A program made the translations under genes and the position numbers. A stretch of DNA of 46,856 nucleotides, from assembly GCA_016867335.1 (NCBI GenBank), contig VGJU01000007.1, positions 1-46,856 on the forward strand. The letters run 5' to 3'. Of this stretch, positions 1 through 7,963 are shown one piece after another. Below the pieces are notes generated by a model. It had not been told where the DNA came from and did not search any database. It was given only the letters and a program-made list of their open reading frames with translations. The stretch's first letter is position 1. Every line of letters starts with the position of its first letter. This DNA comes from Candidatus Zixiibacteriota bacterium. Its GTDB lineage: Bacteria; JAAXHH01.

Positions 1-88
1 ATCGCTGCGCAGAACATCCGCAGGGCCGCTATCAACCGGCCCATCGTGGACAACGCCTTTGGTGTTGAACTACAAACCCCGTTGCTTG

Positions 89-2356
89 CTACGGGGTAGT
101 TGATGGGGACTCCGTAATATGTTTGAGAAAGGTTTCGACCTGTGGAAGCAACATAGGGTCGGTGACAAGGGAAATATATTTCCGGATGGCGGCTTGTGCT
201 TCTGTCATGCGACCGATCCGGTAGCGTGCGATCCCGAGACGAAAATGGACGGCTGGTGCGTCGGGTGCGAGTGCGGCGGCTTGTTCGTAGGCGGCGATGG
301 CCTCCGGGTAGCGGTGCATGATGTCCTGAAGAACACCGAGATTGAAATGGGCTTTGGGAAAATCGGGACGTAGTTTGATGGCGGTTTCGAGCGCGGGAAA
401 CGCCTGATCGGCGTATTCCTGCCGGGGGCGGACGGTTTCGAGTGCGGTTTTGCATCCGGCTCGGTCGCCCTCTTCGGCGTATTTTACGGTTTCTTCCCAT
501 GTTTTTACCGCTTCTCGGTAACTGCCCCCCATGGCTTGCGCTATGGCAAGCAATCCGTATCCGAGCGGATCGGACGGATCGAGACGGAGGGCTTTTTGCA
601 AGGTTTGGGATGCCGATCCGTAACGGTCTTGTGCCATAAGCGTCGCCCCTGCGGCCAAGAGCGGCGCAGACCAGCTGGGTTGCGTATCGAGCGCCGTCTC
701 AAACGCGGCGAGCGCTTCGTCAAACCGGCCGCGATAGGCATGTTCGACACCGGTGTAGTAGCGGTCTCGCGCTACGCCGCCGATCGCCGACGAACCTGCC
801 GGCATCCGGCGGAGCAACAGCCATCCGGCGCGTCCGGCCCGGTCGTCGCCTGCCCACCGCGCGGTAAAGGTGCGCCAGATATCCACCACGTCGTCGATGG
901 ACGCACGCTGTCCATAGGCCAAGCCGAGATTGTTGTAGGCTTCGGGAAAGTTTTTGCGCAACCCGATCGCTTTTTTGCTCTGGGTGATGGCTTCTTCGAA
1001 TCTGCCCTGCTGGAGATAAATCATGGCCAGATTGTTGTGCGCCTCCGCCACGCCGGCTTCGGCACGGATCACTTTTGTGTATTCTGCGACTGCTTCGTCA
1101 AGACGACCGGCTTCGGCGTAGAGCAGGCCAAGGTTGGTTCGCGCATCAAAAAAGCGGTCGTCGAGCGCAAGCGCCTGACGATAGGCGGTCATGGACTGTT
1201 CGAATTGGCCGGTCTCCGCGTAGATACTGCCGAGATTGTTATAGGCTTCGACAAACAGCGAATCGGCGCGAACGGCGGATTTATAGGCTTCTATGGCATC
1301 TTGCAGACGGTCTTCGCGCACCCGCAGGTTACCGATGTAAAGATAGGCTTCGGCGAGCGACGGGTCTTCTGTGAGCGCGCGCTTGAAGGCATCTATCGCG
1401 GCCTCCGTATTGCCTTGCTCGTAGTAGGTCAAACCGAGTGCGTAGGTATAGGGGGGGTGACGGACCATGTGGGGCGTCTGCGGCGCGCCTGTCCCGCCCA
1501 TCCGGCCAAATTGCGAACGAAACGCCGTGATTTGCGTCGCGCGGCTTCGTCCTACCGTATTTAGCGCACTGCCTTCGATACCGCCGATTTTTCCCGCCAA
1601 CCCCGGCGTGGAGGAAAATAAGGAAATCGCCTGATCGAAGCGACCGGTTCGGGCCAACACCAGTCCGAGGTTGTAGCGGGACATGGTGTGGGTCGAGTCG
1701 GCGGCAAGCGCCTGCCGGTAGATTTCTTCCGCTTTTTCGTACGCTTGTCGCCGAAAATGGATATTGCCCACACCGGCAAGAAGTTCCACATCGCCGGGGG
1801 CGAACACGATCGCCTCGCGATAGGCATCGAGCGCCTGGTCGTATTTTTCCGCCAGTTCGCAGGCGCGGCCATAGCCGATCAACGCGCTGCGGAGCATGTT
1901 CCGGTTATCGTCTTTGAGTCTTCTGGCGAGTTCTACCGCGCCCTGATACGCCGTAACGGCGCGTTCCATATCGCCTTTGCGGGAATAGGCCGCGCCGAGA
2001 TTGAACCGCCAGTTGAGTTCGCCCGGTGCCATGACTACCGCCTGGTGTGCTTCGCGGACCGCCGCATCGTAGCGGTTCAGATAATAATACGCGACGCTCA
2101 GGTTGCCATGCGCCTCTGCCGAAGTAACGTCCATCGCCAGCGCGCGTTCGTACTGGGCGATAGCGGCTTCGTACTGGCCACCGGCCACAAGCACGTTGCC
2201 GGCATGGATCAGTTTCTCGACCGTTACCGTTCCGGTTTTTTGTGGAACGGCGACGGGCGCACAGGCTGTGGAAAACGCCACGAACAAGGCAAAAATGGGG
2301 ACGGTATATCGGCATCCGAACGTTGAGCGGACCGTGGCCATGGTGCCTCCCTGCAA
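89..2356 (-). CDS. TPR-repeat lipoprotein (probable start at the internal MATVRS... methionine)
   Basis: 755-aa ORF with many TPR motifs (AEAHNNLAMIYLQQGRFEEAI etc.); N-terminal signal ending in a lipobox-like FSTAC. Confidence 0.85.
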   Translation of the reverse strand: MQGGTMATVRSTFGCRYTVPIFALFVAFSTACAPVAVPQKTGTVTVEKLIHAGNVLVAGGQYEAAIAQYERALAMDVTSAEAHGNLSVAYYYLNRYDAAVREAHQAVVMAPGELNWRFNLGAAYSRKGDMERAVTAYQGAVELARRLKDDNRNMLRSALIGYGRACELAEKYDQALDAYREAIVFAPGDVELLAGVGNIHFRRQAYEKAEEIYRQALAADSTHTMSRYNLGLVLARTGRFDQAISLFSSTPGLAGKIGGIEGSALNTVGRSRATQITAFRSQFGRMGGTGAPQTPHMVRHPPYTYALGLTYYEQGNTEAAIDAFKRALTEDPSLAEAYLYIGNLRVREDRLQDAIEAYKSAVRADSLFVEAYNNLGSIYAETGQFEQSMTAYRQALALDDRFFDARTNLGLLYAEAGRLDEAVAEYTKVIRAEAGVAEAHNNLAMIYLQQGRFEEAITQSKKAIGLRKNFPEAYNNLGLAYGQRASIDDVVDIWRTFTARWAGDDRAGRAGWLLLRRMPAGSSAIGGVARDRYYTGVEHAYRGRFDEALAAFETALDTQPSWSAPLLAAGATLMAQDRYGSASQTLQKALRLDPSDPLGYGLLAIAQAMGGSYREAVKTWEETVKYAEEGDRAGCKTALETVRPRQEYADQAFPALETAIKLRPDFPKAHFNLGVLQDIMHRYPEAIAAYEQAAALAPDAPAVHFRLGIARYRIGRMTEAQAAIRKYISLVTDPMLLPQVETFLKHITESPSTTP

Positions 2357-2528
2357 GAGTCTGTATGGCTTTGCCGTTTGCCGTAATCAAGGTACGGACA
2401 GCGCCTATTTCTGTCCACCGGGAAATAGGCAAATTTCTTTACATTTTGCTGTGTCGGTCATAATTTTTTCGAGATTTTTGCATCGGCGATGACTGTGGAA
2501 GAAAATCGATCCTGTGTTCAAAAAAGAC

Positions 2529-2557
2529 TTGAAATCTAAACATAGGTTTAGTATATT
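2529..2557 (+). promoter_or_regulatory. recA promoter: TTGAAA (2529-2534), 17-nt spacer, TATATT (2552-2557), with palindrome CTAAAC-ATAG-GTTTAG (2536-2551) in the spacer; candidate LexA/SOS box
   Basis: -35/-10 hexamers at 17-bp spacing upstream of recA; 6-bp-arm inverted repeat lies in the spacer. Confidence 0.6.
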
Positions 2558-2679
2558 GGGTGCATAATTTTCGAGCGCTTCCTCGATCAGAGGGTGGTCG
2601 GTCGGGGGCGAACAAACGCCGCTTCTTTGGGGTTGGGGCTGTCTCGGCTAGAAGCGGTTATACCAAAAAGGGGGGTATT

Positions 2680-3780
2680 GTGGCGGCAAGCAACGGTATA
2701 GATGTAGAGCGTGAGAAGGCGTTGAGCGGGGCGATCATGCAAATCGAGCGGCAGTTTGGCAAAGGCTCGATCATGCGGCTGGGTGACGATAATCCGTTGT
2801 TTTCGGTGGAAGTTATTCCGACAGGGTCGTTGACGCTCGATCTTGCGCTGGGTATCGGCGGAGTGCCGCGCGGGCGCATCGTGGAAATCTACGGTTCGGA
2901 GTCTTCGGGTAAGACGACGCTGGCCTATCATATCATCGCCGAGGCGCAGAAACGCGGAGGCATCGCCGCGTTTATCGACGCGGAACACGCGGTAGACGCC
3001 CGGTACGCGCAGACCCTGGGGGTCGATGTAAACAATCTGTTGGTGCATCAACCGGATACCGGCGAACAGGCGCTGGATGTGGCGGAAACGCTGGTCCGCA
3101 GTGGCGCGATCGACGTGATCGTCATCGACTCGGTAGCCGCGCTTGTCCCCAAAGCCGAAATCGAAGGCGAAATGGGCGACTCACACGTAGGTCTTCAAGC
3201 GCGTCTCATGTCGCAGGCGCTCAGAAAACTCACCGCTGCCATCAGCCGGTCGCGTACCTGTCTTGTCTTTATCAACCAGATTCGCCAGAAAATCGGGGTC
3301 ATGTATGGCAACCCGGAGACGACGACGGGCGGGCTGGCGCTAAAATTCTACGCTTCCGTGCGTATAGAGGTACGCCGCGTCGGCGTGATCAAAGGCGATG
3401 AGGTCTCCGCCGGTATTCAGGTCAAGGGGTCGATCAAGAAAAACAAAATGGCGCCCCCGTTCCGCGAAGCCCAGTTCGATATCATCTATGGCGAGGGTAT
3501 TTCAAAAGAAAGCGACCTGATCGAATTGGGGGTCAACAACGGCATCATCGAAAAAAGTGGCACTTGGTTTTCCTATAGCGGCGAGCGGTTGGGGCAGGGA
3601 CGCGAAAACCTGCGTTTGTTGCTCAAAGAGCGGGTCGAGTTGGCCGCCGAGATCGAGCAAAGGGTGCGTGCCCTTTTTGCCGGCACCGGAGCCAGTGGGC
3701 TTGCCGGATCGAACGGTGCGGGCGAGGAAGAAGAGGAGTCGGCACCGGCTCCCGCCTCCGCAGGCGGACGAAAGAAATAA
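2680..3780 (+). CDS. recA: Recombinase RecA (GTG start preferred over the 2560 start in the ORF track)
   Basis: [92 protein letters not shown]; purine-rich RBS before GTG 2680. Confidence 0.97.
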   Translation: MAASNGIDVEREKALSGAIMQIERQFGKGSIMRLGDDNPLFSVEVIPTGSLTLDLALGIGGVPRGRIVEIYGSESSGKTTLAYHIIAEAQKRGGIAAFIDAEHAVDARYAQTLGVDVNNLLVHQPDTGEQALDVAETLVRSGAIDVIVIDSVAALVPKAEIEGEMGDSHVGLQARLMSQALRKLTAAISRSRTCLVFINQIRQKIGVMYGNPETTTGGLALKFYASVRIEVRRVGVIKGDEVSAGIQVKGSIKKNKMAPPFREAQFDIIYGEGISKESDLIELGVNNGIIEKSGTWFSYSGERLGQGRENLRLLLKERVELAAEIEQRVRALFAGTGASGLAGSNGAGEEEEESAPAPASAGGRKK

Positions 3781-3840
3781 GCCGGGTCTTGGACACCTGC
3801 ACGGGATTGTCCAAACGCCGATAGTTTTCTGTGGTAACCC

Positions 3841-3878
3841 AAAGCCCGCCGGGGATTGTTTCCCCGGCGGGCTTTTGT
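3841..3878 (+). terminator. Rho-independent terminator after recA
   Basis: Perfect 15-bp stem AAAGCCCGCCGGGGA / TCCCCGGCGGGCTTT with TTGTT loop and trailing T-rich tract. Confidence 0.85.
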
Positions 3879-4535
3879 GTGGAGTGTAGAGTTGCCCCGT
3901 TGGGATGGACGTTGTGATTTGGCTGCGTTGTCGATTCCAATCGCTTTGCCGCATCCAGTTTCGCCTGCCCGATTCACTGGCGGATAGGGCGGCGGCATGA
4001 ACGCTCGCCAAAGCGCTAACGCGAACGGTCGTTTAGGGGAGGGGAACGGGTTTGGGAACCATGAGCAACATTCCCTTTGTGTAAAACCTGGAAAACTTAT
4101 AGATTAGGTGGTAATTTCCTATCAAACAGGAGCGTTAACACCAGAAAAATGGTCTTGCTGATCTCCACAGTCGAAACCACGGCTGAAAAGGCTGCCTGAC
4201 TTGCGTTCGCCGAGGTATTCAGCCTAACGGGTGCCTTTGGCCCTGTTACACCGCCTTCGGACGGCCTAACATCCTCGTGGGGGAATGGTATCAGGAAAGC
4301 AGGTAAGAATAATTTCCGCCACAGAAGATTAGACAGAAACAGGCGGTCACCGCCTCGAAGGGCTGCGGGATAACAGCCATCTTGGGGTGTTAGGCTGGGG
4401 ATCGTTGTGATCATCATACCGTGTGATCGGTCAGGTGGACATCCAGCGGGATAATCAGTCGTTTAGAATCGTTAGGTAAGAACTGTTTTCCATTATTCAG
4501 TATACACATTAGTTGGGCGGCATTCTTCGGTAGCC

Positions 4536-5360
4536 ATGATGCATGAGACCATGTATTCACTCGACGAGGTCATAGAGAGTTATAAGCGCTATCTTAAGAA
4601 GCAATACCCTATTCACCATCAGGCATTCTGTAACCGAGAACAGGCCAATCCTGAGAGTGCACGCGCCGAAGCCGCAGTCTTTGCGATGTTGCGAATGGAG
4701 AGGATTGACGTATCCATCTTTGAGAAGCCAAGTAGTGGAGGAGCCGATTTTCTTTGTACCAGCCTGGATGGCTCATTTCTGGTGGAAGTGTCCAGTTTGA
4801 CCAAAGAGTCAGTCACCGAGCAGCCTGGTCTCAGTCACGTGCCGGCTGAATCGTGTTCTTCATTTGGCTTCCTCACTCACATGATCCGAACGCGGGCTTC
4901 AAAGAAAGCCCCGCAGTTATCGACGGTTCAAATGCCTCGACTTCTCGCGGTGACGACTGAACATGAGTGGGGTGCAGCCTTGTTAGGGACACTCGCAGCT
5001 GAGGCTACTTTGGTCGGCAATCTGAAAATTGGGTTTACGCAAAATTCCTCCGATCCCGAGCTCAAATCGATGACCGAGTTAGAGGAGGCTGCTTTCTTTC
5101 GTTTCACTCACGAGGGTACTGTGGAGGCCTGTCGGCAGAGTATCTCAGGGCTTCTCCTGATCCATATCCTTGCTGATGAGTGCATGGTGCTGGGCATCCT
5201 CCATCCGGAGCCACGCTTTAAGTTTGCGATCCAGCATCTCTCTCAGATTCCTTTTTTACGAGTGTGCTGCTGGCCGCCTGTTCAAGGGAGGATTGAGATT
5301 GAATGGGTAATCGGTCATCCTCAACCGATTTCAGTGATGCACTGGATAATTGATGAGTAA
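4536..5360 (+). CDS. Hypothetical protein in the cassette region, possible PD-(D/E)XK-like fold
   Basis: 274-aa intact ORF; GGADFLCTSLDGSFLVEVSSL resembles a D...ExK-type core (E-V-S rather than E-x-K); no family recognised with confidence. Confidence 0.55.
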   Translation: MMHETMYSLDEVIESYKRYLKKQYPIHHQAFCNREQANPESARAEAAVFAMLRMERIDVSIFEKPSSGGADFLCTSLDGSFLVEVSSLTKESVTEQPGLSHVPAESCSSFGFLTHMIRTRASKKAPQLSTVQMPRLLAVTTEHEWGAALLGTLAAEATLVGNLKIGFTQNSSDPELKSMTELEEAAFFRFTHEGTVEACRQSISGLLLIHILADECMVLGILHPEPRFKFAIQHLSQIPFLRVCCWPPVQGRIEIEWVIGHPQPISVMHWIIDE

Positions 5361-5382
5361 GCGAGAAAAGGTGAGGAATGCC

Positions 5383-5389
5383 GTCTAAC
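5383..5389 (+). repeat. Candidate attC half-site (GTCTAAC, RYYYAAC-type), right half not found
   Basis: GTCTAAC shortly after the stop of the 4536-5360 ORF, followed by ATAGGCCCTGAGGTGGACGGC; no convincing partner GTTRRRY. Confidence 0.3.
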
Positions 5390-5509
5390 ATAGGCCCTGA
5401 GGTGGACGGCAAGTGCATTTTCCGTTTTTGCGATCGTTTTGAGCAGGGTTGATCCTTTCTCCTGCAAGGCCATAAGGTATCCGGATTCATCATAGGGCGT
5501 TGCGTTTTT

Positions 5510-5923
5510 CCAGCATCTGAAGCGGCTTTCCGACATCCTGAAATTTTCGGCAATGTGCTCTCTCAGTCCGGCTCCTTCTGGTGGAAACCTGACTTCCAGA
5601 AGCATCCGGACGTTGACACGGAATACGAATGACTGACTCAGCAATTTGTCGCCAGTCCCATACTCCCTGTGAGATTTTACCTCGATGTAGGACTACTTGA
5701 AAGTGGCTATGCATCAAATAATGTGCCCAGTATGGTGGTTGTGAATCGGCACGTGCGGAATATTTTGCGACTCAAGGGTTATCAGGTCCACTATGCGGAA
5801 TTTAGCGGAGGCCACGATTACATCTGCTGGCGTGGTACCTTGGCCGATGGCTTGATCGCGCTCATTGGAACGCGCAAGGAAGCGACCAGTGGAGCCGGGA
5901 AAGCGATGCAACGCGGCAAGTAA
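5510..5923 (+). pseudogene. 3' fragment of enterochelin/ferri-siderophore esterase (Fes-like) with in-frame TGA at 5630-5632
   Basis: Frame reads ASEAAFRHPEIFGNVLSQSGSFWWKPDFQKHPDVDTEYE*LTQQFVASPILPVRFYLDVGLLESG...NRHVRNILRLKGYQVHYAEFSGGHDYICWRGTLADGLIAL; N-terminal domain absent. Confidence 0.75.
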
Positions 5924-5938
5924 TATCCACCTCAGACC

Positions 5939-5957
5939 GCCTAACAAGAGATTAGAT
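5939..5957 (+). repeat. Candidate degenerate or deleted attC remnant (GCCTAAC...ATTAGATA)
   Basis: GCCTAAC 5939-5945 followed after 6 nt by ATTAGATA, immediately before the brnT start; far shorter than a normal attC. Confidence 0.3.
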
Positions 5958-5961
5958 ATCC

Positions 5962-6237
5962 TTGAATTTTGTATGGGATGCTGAAAAGGCAGAAAACAAC
6001 TTCAAAAAACACCAGGTGAGTTTTGAAGAAGCGACTACTGTTTTCAGCGATCCATTGTCATTGACGGTTCCTGATCCTGAGCATTCCATCGGCGAGGAAC
6101 GCTACGTTGACATAGGTCGTTCCAATAATGGACGTATTTTGATCGTCGTTTATTCCGAACGTGAAGGCAATATACGCATTATCAGTTGTCGGAGAGCTAC
6201 CCGACGAGAACGGAGGTTTTATGAAGAAGCAGAATAA
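5962..6237 (+). CDS. brnT: BrnT-family toxin
   Basis: NFVWDAEKAENNFKKHQVSFEEATTVFSDPLSLTVPDPEHSIGEERYVDIGRSNNGRILIVVYSEREGNIRIISCRRATRRERRFYEE; TTG start. Confidence 0.85.
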   Translation: MNFVWDAEKAENNFKKHQVSFEEATTVFSDPLSLTVPDPEHSIGEERYVDIGRSNNGRILIVVYSEREGNIRIISCRRATRRERRFYEEAE

Positions 6238-6511
6238 AGTATCTAATGGAAATGACGAGCCTAAGAAGGCGGAATATGATTTTTCTGAAGGGGTGCGTGG
6301 TAAACATTATCATGCGCTAAAAGCAGGATATAGTATCACGGTTCATCATGAAGATGGCACGGTAGAGGTTAAAGAAATAAAGCCCATCGAAGGTGCGGTC
6401 ACGTTGGATCCCGATGTCCGTGCCTATTTTCCGGATTCGGAATCGGTTAATGAGGCATTGCGAGGTCTCATTCGTCTCATTCCTGCTGAACGGAAAGAGG
6501 AAGTCATTTAA
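6221..6511 (+). CDS. Putative antitoxin partner of BrnT (overlapping start)
   Basis: ATG 6221 with GGAGG RBS inside the 3' end of brnT; AEYDFSEGVRGKHYHALKAGYSITVHHEDGTVEVKEI...LDPDVRAYFPDSESVNEALRGLI, a type often seen downstream of brnT. Confidence 0.7.
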   Translation: MKKQNKVSNGNDEPKKAEYDFSEGVRGKHYHALKAGYSITVHHEDGTVEVKEIKPIEGAVTLDPDVRAYFPDSESVNEALRGLIRLIPAERKEEVI

Positions 6512-6530
6512 CGGATTCTTGATACCTGTC

Positions 6531-6593
6531 GCCTAACAACTGCCAGGATCAGACCTCGCTACGCTCGGCTGATCAGGCGAAAGACGTTAGAGC
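6531..6593 (+). repeat. attC-like site 1
   Basis: GCCTAAC (R'') ... GCC-A-GGATCAG / CTGATC-A-GGC stem, CTCGCTACGCTCGG loop, GTTAGAGC (R'); 63 bp. Confidence 0.65.
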
Positions 6594-6633
6594 GCATGTG
6601 TGGCTGGCGAACCGAGAGAGGAGGGTCATCGAA

Positions 6634-6995
6634 GTGATACGACTTGTCGGCTGGGTGCTTATCACCACTCCGTTCCTCTTTGGAACTCTAAGGCTCATCA
6701 CGACCTCCTGCGAGGATTCGCGCTACTTGATTATCGCGGCGGCTGCGTTTGGAGCGACGGGCAGTGTCTTCCCGCGTGCCTTCGCCGCGATGCGGTCGCG
6801 AGTGCTCCGCGCAGCGCTCGCCGCTCTTCTTGGAGCGGCCACAGCTGTCGTGACGGCCTTAGTTCTCGGGCACGCTCCGCTCCAGCTGTGGTGGTAGTGG
6901 CGATTGGTTTCGCAGGGTGTATCTCGCTCGGGCTCTTCCTGCTCTGGAGTGCCGCACCCTCCGCGGGCTCCCCTCCCGGCGGGAGCATCGGCTAA
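6634..6995 (+). pseudogene. Small membrane protein gene disrupted by a 5-bp tandem duplication (GCTCC x2 at 6874-6883)
   Basis: Frame 1 VIRLVGWVLITTPFLFG...VVTALVLGHAP shifts at GCTCCGCTCC; removing one GCTCC gives ...LGHAPAVVVVAIGFAGCISLGLFLLWSAAPSAGSPPGGSIG ending at the TAA inside attC core GGCTAAC. Confidence 0.65.
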
Positions 6996-7084
6996 CGACG
7001 GCTGGTACTGACCGCCGTAGCTTCGGTGGCGGCCCCGCCACCGCGAGTGTATGAACGGCAGCCGCAAAGCCCAACGTTAGGTGC
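6990..7084 (+). repeat. attC-like site 2
   Basis: GGCTAAC ... CGGCTG/CAGCCG stem, central GGTGGCGGCCCCGCCACC hairpin ... GTTAGGTGC; 95 bp. Confidence 0.65.
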
Positions 7085-7125
7085 TTCCTGTCGGTATTTG
7101 TCTGATCCGGCAAAACCCAAAGTAC

Positions 7126-7155
7126 TTGACGAAAATAAACTTTTTGTTTATTTTC
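7126..7155 (+). promoter_or_regulatory. Putative promoter/operator of the higBA cassette
   Basis: TTGACG followed by perfect 10-bp-arm inverted repeat GAAAATAAAC-TTTTT-GTTTATTTTC (7131-7155) just upstream of the higB GTG. Confidence 0.5.
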
Positions 7156-7161
7156 TTCCAT

Positions 7162-7443
7162 GTGATTCGCTCATTTGGCGATACCGAACCCCAACGATTC
7201 TTTACTACCGGAAAGTCGCGCCGTTATCCGCCCTCTATTTTGACCAGGGCAGCGATGCGTCTCACGCAGGTGGACTCTGCTACGCAATTGGACGACCTGT
7301 GACTACCGAAGTCGAATCACTTGGAAGCTTTGAAAGGTGACCGCGTAGGATTGTGGAGCATCCGTATTAACGACCAGTGGCGGGTATGTTTCCGGTTTGA
7401 AGGTGGGGAAGTTTTCGAGGTTGAAATCGTCGATTACCACTGA
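7162..7443 (+). pseudogene. HigB-type (RelE superfamily) toxin gene with in-frame TGA at 7300-7302
   Basis: VIRSFGDTEPQRFFTTGKSRRYPPSILTRAAMRLTQVDSATQLDDL*LPKSNHLEALKGDRVGLWSIRINDQWRVCFRFEGGEVFEVEIVDYH; homologous on both sides of the TGA in the same frame. Confidence 0.8.
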
Positions 7444-7456
7444 TTGGAGTGTTGTT

Positions 7457-7753
7457 ATGAATAAGAACGGATTGCCACCGATTCATCCCGGCATGTTTCT
7501 ACGGGAAATACTGGATGAGTTAGATATAACTCAAGCGGCATTTGCTCGTACGATCGGCGTTTCCTCGATGCGCATATCGCATGTCGTAAACGGCTCACGG
7601 CCGGTGACAGCAGAACTTGCGCTCTTGTTCGGTCAGGCGTTCGGACAGTCGGCGCAATATTGGCTCAATTTGCAGACGGCTTATGATTTGAAGACGACGG
7701 AGACAGCTATAGCCGAACAATTGAGAACTGTTCCCCGGTTGTCGCATGTTTGA
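7457..7753 (+). CDS. higA: HigA-family antitoxin (XRE HTH)
   Basis: MNKNGLPPIHPGMFLREILDELDITQAAFARTIGVSSMRISHVVNGSRPVTAELALLFGQAFGQSAQYWLNLQTAYDL. Confidence 0.9.
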   Translation: MNKNGLPPIHPGMFLREILDELDITQAAFARTIGVSSMRISHVVNGSRPVTAELALLFGQAFGQSAQYWLNLQTAYDLKTTETAIAEQLRTVPRLSHV

Positions 7754-7823
7754 AGAAGCGGCAGTTCCTCGGTATGGGGTGAACTGCCGTCCCATAGAGC
7801 TTATCTTAAAACGGATGATTCAA

Positions 7824-7932
7824 GCACCTAACATCCACTGCAACGACTGTAGCCGACGCCGATGGCTATCGCGTCCGGTTCCCTCACTCTCTTTGCTCGT
7901 TCGGCACGGCTAAACGGCAGGGCGTTATACAT
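7824..7932 (+). repeat. attC-like site 3
   Basis: GCACCTAAC is the exact 9-nt reverse complement of GTTAGGTGC (7076-7084), which begins this cassette; GTAGCCG/CGGCTA and CTGC/GGCAG pairing; ends GTTATACAT. Confidence 0.7.
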
Positions 7933-7963
7933 TAAAAAACATCACCATAATCAGAGTGATTTT

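Noticed and set aside
536-1564. 342-aa plus-strand ORF opposite the TPR gene
   Set aside because: Shadow ORF antisense to a clearly coding TPR protein; sequence has no family signal and is a by-product of GC codon bias.
2560-2679. Extended N-terminus of RecA in the ORF track ([13 protein letters not shown]...)
   Set aside because: It lies just 3' of the promoter, lacks an RBS and is not RecA-like; GTG at 2680 has an RBS and starts the conserved sequence.
4097-4417. 106-aa minus-strand ORF as a real protein
   Set aside because: No recognisable domain, overlaps multiple hairpins and core-like repeats; kept as an unexplained structured region instead.
5630-7302. Recoding of TGA as a sense codon to explain the in-frame TGAs
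   Set aside because: TGA serves as the natural stop for several intact genes here (e.g. higA, higB end), and neighbouring lesions include TAA and frameshifts, so pseudogenisation is simpler.
7759-7789. CGGCAGTTC/GAACTGCCG hairpin after higA as an attC or Rho-independent terminator
   Set aside because: No core sites and no T-tract; perhaps a minor terminator or attenuator but not supportable.
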